DNA from: Balanoglossus misakiensis
Taxonomy: Eukaryota; Hemichordata
Direction: 5' to 3'
Length of the DNA stretch: 64,000 bases
Assembly: GCA_040954595.2 (NCBI GenBank)
Contig: CM082576.2
Location: 17,298,001 to 17,362,000 of the forward strand
Shown here: piece after piece, positions 37,916 to 49,900 of the stretch
How positions within the stretch are numbered: position 1 is the first letter of the stretch
Layout of the letters: each line of letters starts with the position of its first letter
Notes under the pieces: model-generated
What the model was told of the DNA's origin: nothing
Database searches by the model: none
The model's input: the letters and a program-made list of their open reading frames with translations, nothing else
Position numbers and translations under genes: made by a program

Positions 37916-39067
37916 GGAGGTCGTCTAAGCTACTGATTTATCGTTTTTAGCTACCTTACAATCAATAAAATATCAACAAAGCATCTTTACAGGCGCCTGT
38001 CTGCGGGCTAGCTGATCGACTGACCCTATCTTATTATTTATGCGGGAGAGAACGGTTTTGTCTTGTTATATCCTACAAAATGTGATCATGGAATGAAAGT
38101 ATTTCAGTGGAGAAATAGATAATTTGTGTGTGGCCGATCGACCGTCCCTAGCTATCTTAGTGGAGAGAACGGGTTTGTTTCTGTATGTTGCGCAAAACAC
38201 AGTGTTCGAAAAAACGCCTGTCCGACAGTCGGAGACTGATTGCTAAAAGTTACCAGTCCGGCGGACAGGTTGAATTTAGCGTAGAGTTGACTTGTTTGCG
38301 GTATCAGAGACGTACGTGACCCCATCGTGACCCTGTCTGTCCGGGATAGCACCACCAACGATATCTTTTAGACCATCCTCTGTTTATTAGGCCCCTAATT
38401 GCAATTAATTACCGTCCCTATCGTATATTTGAGAGAAAGGGTTTGTCTTGCTATGTTATGCAAAACACTTGAATGATGAATTTAAAAACAGAAAGAAATT
38501 GACGTTTATGACATCATTCAGACTAGACGTAACCGACCCCAAAAGGTCCCAATGGTATATTAACATCATACTGTCCACCAAATTGGACTTAAAAAGCCAA
38601 AAATTGAAAGCTATTAACCCAAAGAAAGCTTTAGCCTACTAACACACACGCAGCACGAGATCGAACGGTTTGTCTTGCTATGTTCTGCAAAATAAAATTT
38701 AAAAACTTGAATGATTATGGAATTAAGGTAATTAGAGAAATCATGAATTTAAAGAAAGAAAGAAAAAATGTGAAGATTATTTAGGCCTAATAGGAAAGTT
38801 TAAAAACAACAAAATGAAGACTGTTTGAATTTCTGCGACAATAAACTCAACGTAAGCCAACACTACTCACTCCGAGCCCGACCTGGTAATTTGTATCGAC
38901 CGACTATAGCTTAGGCCTATACGGGAGAGAACGGTTTATGAACTTATGTTCTACAAAAATGATCATGAAATTAAAGAATTTGGAAAAAAAAATAAAAATG
39001 GACGTTTACGACGACAAAAAAGAAGCCTATTTAATGCAAAAGTTACGAAAAAAGAAAAAATGAATTC

Positions 39068-39187
39068 AAGCCTACGGCACGTGGTATTCCCAGGCGGTCA
39101 CCCATCCAAGTACTAACCACGCCCAACGCAGCTTAACTTCGGTGATCGGACGAGAACCGGTGTATTCGACGTGGTATGGCCGTAGGC
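39068..39187 (-). rRNA. 5S rRNA: 5S ribosomal RNA, copy 1
   Basis: RNA of the large ribosomal subunit, made by RNA polymerase III. Starts GCCTACGGCCATACCACG; the 3' end GTGCCGTAGGCTT pairs with it to form helix I. The internal control region includes the box C-type stretch TGGATGGGTGACCGCCTGGG. T6 runs lie about 10-20 bp downstream (plus-strand A-runs near 39049-39060), fitting a pol III terminator. Full length and undamaged by eye. Confidence 0.95.
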
Positions 39188-40379
39188 AAACACTGCTTGA
39201 ATTTCTGCGATTATTAAGCCAACGGAAGCTTCACTAACACATAGGCGTACACACAGAGCACGCGGCACGATAATTTGTGTGCGTGGCCAGCTGATTGACC
39301 GACCCTATCTTATAATTTATATGGGAGAGAGCGGTTTTGTCTTGTTATATCCTACAAAAAGTGACCATATTAAAGTGGAGAAATAATGACCTGATAATTT
39401 GTGTGGCCGATCGACCGTCCCTATCTAAGGCCTATATTGGTATGTTATGCAAGACACACTATTCGAAATAACGCCTGTCCGACAGTCCGAGACTGGTTGT
39501 TTTTCCATCAGACTGATAGTAAAAAAGTTACCAGTCCGGCGGACAGGTTGAATTTAGCGTGGAGTTGACTTGTTTGCGGTATCATAGACGTACGTGACCC
39601 CATCGTGACCCTGGCTGTCCGGGATAGCACCACCAACGATATCTTTTAGACCATCCTCTGTTTATTAGGCCCCTAATTGCAATTAATTACCGTCCCTATG
39701 AATATTGGAGAGAAAGGGTTTGTCTTGGTATGTTATGCAAAACACTTGAATGATGAATTTTTTTTTTTAAATGACGTTTATGACATACAGATGTAACCGA
39801 CCCCATAAGGTCCCAATGGTATATTAACATCATACACCAAATTGGACTTAAAAACCAAAAATTGAAAGCCGCTGGAGTTTCTGCGACTATTTACCCAAAC
39901 GAAGCTTTAGCCTAGTACTAACACACGCAAACAGCACGAGAGCGAACGGTTTTGTTTTGCTATGTTCTGCAAAAAAAAAAAAACTTGAATGATCGTGGAA
40001 TTGAGGTAGTTATAGAAATCATGAATTTAAAGAAAGAAAGAAGTTGATGTATATGACGACAAATAATAAATAGACTATTTAGGCCTAATAGGAAAGTTTA
40101 AAAACAATGTAATGAAGACTGCTTGAATTTCTGCGACAATGAACTCAACGTAAGCTGGACACTACTCACTCCGAGCCCGACCTGGTAATGTGTATGTTGT
40201 CCATCGAGCGATTATAGCTTAGGCCTATACGGGAGAGAACGGTTTATGAAGTTATGTTCAACAAAAATATATGATCATGGAATTAAAGAATTTGGAGAAA
40301 AAAATTAATTCAAAATGGACGTTTACGACGACAAAAAGGAAGACTGTTTAATGCAAAAGTTAAGAAAAAGGAAAAATGC

Positions 40380-40499
40380 AAGCCTACGGCACGTGGTATT
40401 CCCAGGCGGTCACCCATCCAAGTACTAACCACGCCCAACGCAGCTTAACTTCGGTGATCGGACGAGAACCGGTGTATTCTACGTGGTATGGCCGTAGGC
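40380..40499 (-). rRNA. 5S rRNA: 5S ribosomal RNA, copy 2
   Basis: Same as copy 1 except for one base that I could see (ttctac here versus ttcgac). T5 tracts follow within about 20 bp. Complete helix I ends and internal promoter. Confidence 0.95.
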
Positions 40500-40681
40500 A
40501 CATACTACTGGAATTTCTACGATTATATAGCTAATGGAAGCTTCACAGAGCACTCGGCACGATAATTTGTGTGAGGGGCCACAGGCGCCTGTAAAGATGC
40601 TTTGTTGATATTTTATTGATTGTAAGGTAGCTAAAAACGATAAATCAGTTGCTTTAGACGACCTCCCGATTTCACATTCTT

Positions 40682-40792
40682 AGGTGGCGGAATACCACTG
40701 ACTGTAGCTTGATATACTGTACATAACATATAGAAGAAACATTTCTTCTATATGTTATATATCAGGCTATGGTCAGTGGTATTCCGCCACCT
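40682..40792. mobile_element. 111-bp near-perfect hairpin repeat
   Basis: Begins AGGTGGCGGAATACCACTGA and ends with its complement TCAGTGGTATTCCGCCACCT. A second inner inverted pair, CATATAGAAGAAA / TTTCTTCTATATG, sits at the centre. Adjacent to the 5S segment; a MITE or foldback relic. Confidence 0.8.
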
Positions 40793-40951
40793 GTGGCTCA
40801 TGCTATGGCCTATACCCCACTGTACATATGTGCCAACAAGAATTTCAACTCCTGTGGTGCAGCCCTCCCTAGGCCCTACACCCAAGCATCGAAAAAATTA
40901 TCCGTGCACGAGCCTGAAATCACGTGATTAATGAATAACACGCCGATCATC

Positions 40952-43900
40952 ATGGCCGCCGCCAGCTGCAAGCGAAAACGGAAGTCTAAAATCGAGAAGT
41001 CATCACAGATTTATTCGTCGCATGGTTCCGGCAGTGATGCTGACGCTGAAGAAGGTACTGTTCTCACATGTTTACCTTTGTTAAGTTTTCAAATAAGACT
41101 TTTGCCGTCCACACACAGACATAGTACACAATGTACCAGGTAAAGTCGTCGCTTCACAATGTATCACATGGCGGCTGCAGTTCAGTGGTTTTGCCGGATC
41201 TGGTTCTCTTAGTGGACACGACTATACCCCATGGCAACGATACCATGGCAATGAGGGTGAGTTAGGGTTAGGGTTAGGAGGGTTAGGGGTGGCAATGTGA
41301 GGGTGAATTTAACCCTAACCCTAACCCTCCTAACCCTAACCCTAAAAAACCATATTATCGCCCGTGGAGTATAGTCGTGTCCACTAAGAGAACCAGATCC
41401 GTTTTGCCCAGCTGCAATGATTGTGGCGGGTGCTGCTAGGTTGACTGGTTTTCGCAGCCCTACCACCCACTACAAGGCCCTCTGTGTAAATGCCCTATCA
41501 ACTTTCTGCAGCGGATCTGTTGTCAGCTTAGACACGGGCCGTTTAACACTAACACCCGGTAAAATTTAAAAACCACGCGGTTGCATCCCCCAAATAAACA
41601 CCTCCGGGAGCACACAGACCTGTACGTAGCTGCAATGATTGTAGCGGGTGCTGCTAGGTGCATAACCGCTACAAGGCCTTGTGTGTAATTTTCCAATCAA
41701 CTTTCTGTCGTCAGCTCAGTTATGGGGTTTAACTCTTACCTCCGATAACATTTGAAAACCGAACGGGTGCACCCCCCCCCCCCAAAAAAAAATAGCTAGA
41801 TATGTATAAAGGGGGGGGGGGGGGGGTAGCAGAAATGGCCAAGTTTGGGCATATGATTGTAAAACTTATGTAAAGTATTTATTACCTTCAATTTGTAATT
41901 ACCTTCAATTATTGCTATTTTTATGTTTGTATGATGAATAAAATATTTTGTTTACAGATGTTGAGTTACTGTACATTTATAGGACAATTTTGGGGGAAAT
42001 TTGGGCGTCGGAGATGTTTTTTGGGGGGGATGCACCCGTTCAGTTTTCAAATGTTATCAGAGGTAAGAGTTAAACCCCGTAACTGAGCTGACGACAGAAA
42101 GTTGATTGGAAAATTACACACAAGGCCTTGTAGCGGTTATGCTGCACACCAGTCAACCAAGCAGCACCGGCCGCTACAATCATTGCAGCTAACCTGTACG
42201 TTGCTGCAGACTGTTTTGCAGTCCGCGACTACCCTTGACGATTTTTTTATCGTCCAAAACAAAAATTGTCAAGGGGAGTAGTGGAGCTACAAAACTGCAG
42301 CAATGGTAGCTCCATGCTCTACCTTACTGCCGTCCACTGACACTAACACTCATGTTTCACTTGCTTTATCGCATTTTCCTTGCTCCCTAGTATGGGTACG
42401 TACCTTGAGCCAAGTTTTTCTGTGTTAGGGGGCTGCGCCTAAAGTGCCGAAATGACTGGGTGTGGACATTGGGGGCTGAAATGACTAGGGCCGAAAGGGT
42501 TTAGTGCAGAAACGACTTGTTACCGTTTAAATCAATGTAATCAAAGTGACAGGGCATGTTCAGTGCAATGCGGCCAGGGCTGTGTTTGTTTTGGGGCTGT
42601 GTTCTCTCGTTGTCATACTGGTTGACTGTCTTTCACTTGGCTTGTTGAGTCCAACTGTCCTCTTCATACTTGGAAGTTGTCACATCGACAACCACTGTCA
42701 AAGTATGATATTATGTCTTTTGATTTTCATGCCGTTTTTCTTTTCTCTGACATTATGGTGGAATATGGTTTGAGTGAAAGCAACGCGGACATGTGATCTG
42801 AATGCCATGTTTGCTACAGAGGCTGGAAAGGTCTCATGAGATTATGTCATCATCGTAAACCACCTCCTCTTTACAGCAACAGTTTTAGCTTTGCCAGGAG
42901 AGGCAGTGGTTGATATCCCATGTTTTTGATTATTCATTCATTGGCCAGTTCCAGCACTGGCGAAACAGAGCCAATCAGAATGTGTGTCTCATAAATGTAT
43001 TCACACGTAAATTAAAGCCACAGTATTTCTCGTAGGGGCAAAATTTTGTTTGAAACGGCATCTATAATTTCTAAAAGTAGATGATAATTGATACTGAATC
43101 GAACAGTCATCATCCCCAGCTCTGCTGATAAACTCATACAATTTACAATATAACGAGTGAAGAATGACTTTCTGTCCGGACAGAAAGTCACGTGAGTCAG
43201 GCTAATGTTGACACACGTGACTAGTGCGCATGCGCACTCAAATGTGAATCTATGCGGAAGAGGTTTGGTCGCCCCAAATCAAGCGACTCAGCGAAGAAAT
43301 GCGCACTAATTCGGCGAAATTTTGGGAAGATAACTTTATGGGAGAAATCAGTCGATGGAACCAGATCAAATCCGAAAATGGTCTGACCATCAAAATGTCA
43401 AAGTGGCACGTTTGCTGATCGACATGTACAACATTTCCGTTGTAAACAAACCCGCGCATCATTTCAAGTGTTACGGGCAATATTTTCGGCTTGCATGTAG
43501 CTACAGTTGCCCAAACCTTTCTTCTATCTTCATTATGTAGTATTCCATGATGGATGTACTGGAAAAACGGGCTTTTTTCGATGATGAAAAATGGATGCAC
43601 ACGAGAAATACTGGGGCTTTAAGCCACTGTAAACCATCACTTTGCCAAAGCCGATTACCAAATATCACAAGAGCGACGTATTTCATAAAGATAGCACGCG
43701 TAGGTGCATTTAATTAAATACAGCGATGAGTTTACTTATGTTAGTTGTTACGAACCAAAAACTCGCAACACAAACACCCAGACAGCAACAACAATGATAC
43801 ACAGTACACACAAAGTTATATGTTTCACTGCGAATCTATTTGTCACAGGAAGAAAATTAATATCATAGTACAAGCACTGAAACTTAAATGTTACTAGGGT

Positions 43901-46900
43901 TCTTACTGAAATATTGTAATGTCCTCAAGAAACTTGTATCAGTTCCGTGGTAATATTACACACGTGGTGAGCGGACGCGATAATTCAGTGTTCCGTGAGT
44001 TCTCCGCACCGACCCGACGATGGTTCACGCTGGCGTGCTGCTTTCTCACACAGTTCTTTCCTGAAGTTCTCTCAGAAGAAATGAACGGGTTCACTTCACT
44101 TACAGTTGCTGGCGTAGACATGCATTTTAAGTCCGAGAGCAACGCTGAATTTAAACCAACAGGACATACCGACGTGCTGAACTTCAACACCGAGCTCCCA
44201 CGGGGATTACAAGATTCCAGTCCCAAATCGCTCATGGCCGAGTACAACTTGTCTGATTTCTGGTCGGCTCATGCCACTAACTTGACTGCCGTTGCCGAGA
44301 GTCAAAAATCAGAAAATCAAAAACCCTTACGTAATATTCAAAATACCCAGGTGTAAGGCTACTACAGCTAACACTATGTTAATGACGTACACCCTTATTG
44401 TTCATCCACCACTGATATTTAAATTCTATGCATTTGTAGTACAATCGTAACACCTTATCAATTCATTGATGATTTGAAGATTTCCATTTTTTATCAAACC
44501 AGGTACATGTACTTCTGAGCATGTTGAGTTAATGTTTGGTTGACAGTGTTTCCTTTTTTTTTGCCAGCAGAGAATATTGAAGAGATAGACAGTGAAACCA
44601 ATCAAATGGATTTGTCAAACCCGGAGTCAGAAGACAGATTGAGTCTTAAAGAAGGTACACATGTGGATGAAAGTGAAGAAACAAAGAAATCGGGATGGGC
44701 TGATGCTGTATCAAAAATCCTCGCAAAACCAACGGGAAAAAAGATTCTCATAAAAGCTAGCAAACGTCAAGATAAAGATGAGGAAGAAAAGGCAACAGCA
44801 ATTGAGAAGGTTTGTGGTTTTATATTAAGTCCTTTACACCAATGGTCAAATAGACTAATGCGCTCGCCGCTGTGTGGCATATGCCTTAGACAACTGTTAT
44901 TTGAAATTGCTGCATCCCATTCACATTGATGTGTGGTATGATGAATATAATTACAGTCGTTCCCATCTGGCTTCGAACGTTCATGTTGATCTAAATGTTA
45001 TCACACTTGTGTAATTGGTTTGTGAAGTTGATTCCAACTTTGCTACAGTTGTTGTACAGTTTATATGCTTTGCGGCAAACACAAACAGGATTAATGGTTT
45101 CTTACCCGGTAGGATGCTTCGCCAGTTTGTTTAAAGTGTAAGACGATCCTCTTACGACACCCGTAATACCCCACTGTTAGTATTGTTATCAATCTCGATA
45201 TAACCTCTTTGAATTTACCGCAACATCAGCAACTGGGCGCCGAAACTGAAGTAAGATAAGGAACAACTTGGCAAACCAAATGTGCAAGTATGGTAACATT
45301 TAGATCAACATTATCGTTCGAATCCAGATGGGAACGATTGTAACCAAGTGCAACAAATACTCTATCTCCCATTTGCTTAATATGCATGTAGCAGTGAGAG
45401 CTTATGGCAGTTTAATGGGGGGAATGTTCATAGTTATTGTAGAACATCGGTGAAATATCCAAAATTATGTAGACAATCACGCTTTTTATGTTTATTTCAA
45501 CATAGAGGAAGCAGAAAAGAGATTGGGATGAAATGTCCAGAGTGAAACCAAAAGTTACCGAAAGAGAGTTTGAAAAGTCCTTGCAGAGAACTGCAACAAG
45601 GTTAGTGTTATGACGTGTTTGACAAAAAATGTTCTGCAATAGACTCTCTGACAGCTCACGGTTCGCTACAAAGCTCTTCACTTACACGCCCTCAACTATT
45701 TAGCAAAGGAGAAGACCAACGTACTGTTGTGTAGCAAACCTCACATGCAATCAGACTATAAGCCTACATAGACGGCGAGAGGGGCTGTGAGGGAGTCTAG
45801 TTCTGCAAATGCTATTTTGTCATATTTATCTCCAAGGGTTCAGTCTGCCAATAGCAGTCATTTTAATCCCTGTAGACTTATACCTCAGGTAGTTTTGGGG
45901 TTTTTGCTGGACTTCATGATTTCGATGAGTTCGTCGTCACTGTAGTCCTCTTCGGCGATGTGGCTGTCACTCTTCACCCATTCATCTGCGTCGCTAACTT
46001 CGATGTTCAGGTCACAGAAGACGTCGGTATTAAGTGGGGTGGAGCTGTCAGGTGCGGCTTTGGGGCTGCTATTTTCACTGCGATCACCAATTTTGAAACC
46101 TCTGTACCAACGCTTCGCAATTGACTGTGATGAAACTGGATGATTCCTTGATCTAACGGTTGACTTTTCGTATTAGTGTTCGGTGGTAGAAACATGCAGA
46201 CGATGCCGCCGTCTGCCGACTGCAACATTGCGCCGTGGTTGTGGGACCCCGCGTTTGTCGATGATGAGAACAGCTTTCGGGGGGAGGCTGCGACTGACGA
46301 GATGCGCACGAACTTGCGGGATGAAACTATCGTTGAAGCCACTGTTGAAAATCTCGGGACACATCCAGGCTTTTCATTGACTCCTGTAAATGACTGGCAA
46401 AGTCTCTAAATTTAAGTTCTTGAAACAGCGTGGCTTGGCATAATGTCCGATGACAACCGGTTTCAACTTGTGCTCTCCAGTAGCATTCACACAAGGAAAC
46501 ACTGTGATGCGATCTTTCCGCTTCTTGTGACCTGATGAGCGATCTTCACACTCATGAGCTAGAGTTTTGTCCGGCAGAGACCGCCAAAACAATCCAGTCT
46601 CGTCTGCATTATAAATCAGCTCTGGAGTCAGCTGCTTCTCTTCAATGACCAGTTGAAGTTTCTCGATAAACTCGTTGATTGTCGAATCACCAACAGAAAG
46701 CTGCTCCCCCTGGACTGAAAGTTGGCGAATCCCGTGGGACTGAAAGTTGGCGAATCCCGTGTCGTTCCTTTAACCGTTTCAACCACCCCGATGAAGGCCT
46801 CCACTCTTCTTCTGATGACCCCTGACCCTCATGTAACTTCTGATAGAGGAGTGCCGCTTTCTTCTCTATCAGCATGGGGCCAGAGATGGGTGCACTCTTT

Positions 46901-49900
46901 GCTTTGCTCGCTGCTGCATGAACCAGAGATACATTGTAGACTGCACCGTCGAGCTTCTCGTCTTTAGCTGTCTTCATCGTCTTTCCATTCTGCGTGGCTT
47001 TGACAGAATCAGATCGGTCGATAAACTTTTCCAGTGATGAACAGCTATTCTTTATGTCAGTGATCGTAGATCGACAGACACTGAACAAAACCTATACAGT
47101 GAAGCTTAGGAATAGCTTTCCAACTGCACCAACACTGGGTCAACTCTGTTTAAACACTGGGTCAACTCTGGGTTAGCACCCTATTGGCGCTCTAATTAGC
47201 ACCTATTGGGCTTGTGTTTAACTGGGGTGTGCCAAAACAATAGGGTGCGCCAAGATTTCACACTGAACAATGCCAAGTGCCAGGGCCAACAGATTCACAC
47301 CTTTGTAACACTTGGAACACATTGGCTAACACTGTGTGCCAAAACAATAGGGTGCGCCAAGGTTTAACACCTTTGTAGCACATGCTAACACTGAACAATG
47401 CCAAGTGCCAAGGCCAACAGATTCACACCTTTGTAACACTTGTAACCCATGGGCTAACACTGTGCTGACCCATTATAAACACCATGTCAGCAAGTTGGTA
47501 GCAAATTGGAAAGCTATTCCTAAGCTGTACTGTAACTTGCCTGCCTTCTCGCCACGGTCGAGACACCTGATGATCTCCTGCTCCTGCTCGATAGTAAGGA
47601 CCTTGCGTTTTCTCTTGATCGGAGGCATTGTAGATGTGCTGTGATCGTTGGCATAAGATGGAATGATAACGTGGCTTTGCCATTGGACATTTATTTGTTT
47701 TACCATGCGAACATAATTTGCGAGTGTGGATGAAATTTTTTTCTCTTTTATCATGCCGTTAAGTTAAGTGGGGGTAAGCATTTCTAGCCCACCTTACCGA
47801 AAAGACGTCGGTTAGCGGAAAAGGCGCGTTGAACTTCTGTTGTTTTTACCGCCCTTCAATTGACCAAATAATTAAGTGTGAATGATAGAAGTTAATGTGT
47901 AAACAGTGTTAAAACTTTAGCGGCAATCAAGTTACTTTGTCGGCGATTATTTTTAATTGTGGATTCAAGAATATGTACTTGCCACGGCAGTGATTGACAT
48001 CAGAACAAAGAATGGGGACTTTTGATGGGACCATGAAAATTTGTTCGGATAAACCGAATTTCGAATAATGGCTTCCGGATAATCAGCGTCCGACTGTATC
48101 AGGTATGGTGCCTTATCAGCCTCATGGAGTTTCGTCTGCATAGTCTTTGTCTGGATCATGTTGCTGAAGTTGGCCGTCATCTGGAAATTTGAATGCCAAT
48201 GTAAATGCCGTCTTAGCGCGTCTGACGTCATTTGATATCCATAATGTATGAGATGAAGCCGAATACATTATGGAGCACAATGTGTGCTTGAGTCCATTAT
48301 GGGTCTTTGGGGCGTTCATTATTCTCATTATTTTATAGTTTTGTCAATGCCAGTGAATTTGCAGACTTCAAAAAGTATAGGTGCGAACAATTCAGACTCG
48401 GACACGGAGATCGAGAACAGAGCAATGGCGTACGCGTAAACAAAAGGTCACCTGATCCCGGTGTGTCAGTGTACTGTACATTTCTAGTATCATATTCAAA
48501 CATCAAGAAATAAATAATGAAGGTTTTTTAATGCATGTGAAAATTCACTTAAGTGTTCTGCTGAAATATATCTGAAATAGTTTTGATTTTTGTGAAATAT
48601 TGCATTCGTTTGTGTTCTCAGGAAAATTCACGTATACGGGCGCTCTGAAGGTTGCATGCAATACATAAACAAACTCACCCTCGATCGACCCTCCGTATCG
48701 CGTGGACAACATGACAGTGACACGGCATAATTTTTTACGTATAGCTTCGTTGACATGACTACTTGGTACATGGTACACGGTATTTATGGTGAATCCAGCA
48801 TCATGGAGAGGTTTGCTTTACGTGCGTGAGCGAGCCATGTTGACGACGCAGTAGGAAGAAAAAAATAAACAAATCGCCAGTCGAGGTCAGGTTTGGAAAT
48901 TAATAAATATCGCCGTATTTATTATGTATACGTTTGCATTTCTTTTTTAGCCCTTAAAATGTTCGCATTGTTTGAAAACCTCCTTTATTCTGTCAGAAAT
49001 TGTACACGCCCAGCGCGTCGCACGTCCGTGTAATAACATTATCAATAATAATGAATAGCGATGACGTCACAAAATTCACTGGTATTGATAAAGCTATAAT
49101 ATAATTATTCACATCTTCATTAATTATTCAATTATTAGCGAGGGGTCTTGATGGCCTCTGTAACTGTGGCTGGTGCAGGTGGTGGTGATGGTGCTGGTCA
49201 CTCGTTTTCTTTGTTCGCTGAATTACTGCAATCATTATTGTCTTCATCAGTCTCGATGTCTGCAAGTGCAAACAATCCTGCAATACCATCATCGGAAAGC
49301 ATTTCAAATGTTGGTACGCAGTCATCAGCTCCGATTCAGTCTTGCAGAGTTGCTTCCGAAAATTCGCCGTGTAAACCATGTTCTGTCGCCGTGTTGAGAA
49401 GTTCTGTGACTGACTGTGCTTCTATATCTGTGGGCATAACGTCGTCTTCTTGATCCTCGGTAAATGCAGAACCAAGGCCCTTCATCCAACACTTCTCAAT
49501 TGACTCTGGCTTGATCTGTCTCCAGGACTTCGATATGATGTAACGCATGTCTTTGATGTTGTACGTCTTCAAACTTGAAACTAAGGACGAGTTCTGTGGG
49601 TCGAGCAGCAACTGGAGAAGAAGTTCTCGGCGATAGTTTGCTTTGAAGGACCGGATGATTCCTTGGTCCATCGGCTGTAGCCGGCTTGTTGTGTTTTTTG
49701 GTAAGCTAAGAAGGGGGCCTTGATTTTCCCGTCTCTAGTCTTCAGATATTCTGGACAAGGGTGAGCTGGACATTGGTCGAGTAGTAGCAACGCTTTGGGC
49801 TCAAGTCCCCTAGCTGTCATGTGGTAGCGGACACTTGGAACGAAATGTTCGAAAAACCAGTCTTTGAAAAGAAACTGCATCATCCAAGCATTTGGTGAAG

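Larger units (their letters stand above)
37916..40666. mobile_element. inverted-repeat-bounded segment carrying two 5S rDNA units
   Basis: Arms 37916-38000 and 40581-40666 are near-identical inverted copies (85-86 bp; about three differences), each beginning GGAGGTCGTCTAA at the outer edge and ending in the palindrome ACAGGCGCCTGT inside. Between them lie two head-to-tail units of about 1.28 kb (about 38003-39288 and 39289-40580), each with one 5S gene on the minus strand. No transposase and no clear target duplication were seen. Confidence 0.8.

Noticed and set aside
41253-41345. Telomere-type repeats read as a true chromosome end or fusion point
   Set aside because: They lie wholly inside a TIR element with an exact 8-bp target duplication and only a few units per side.
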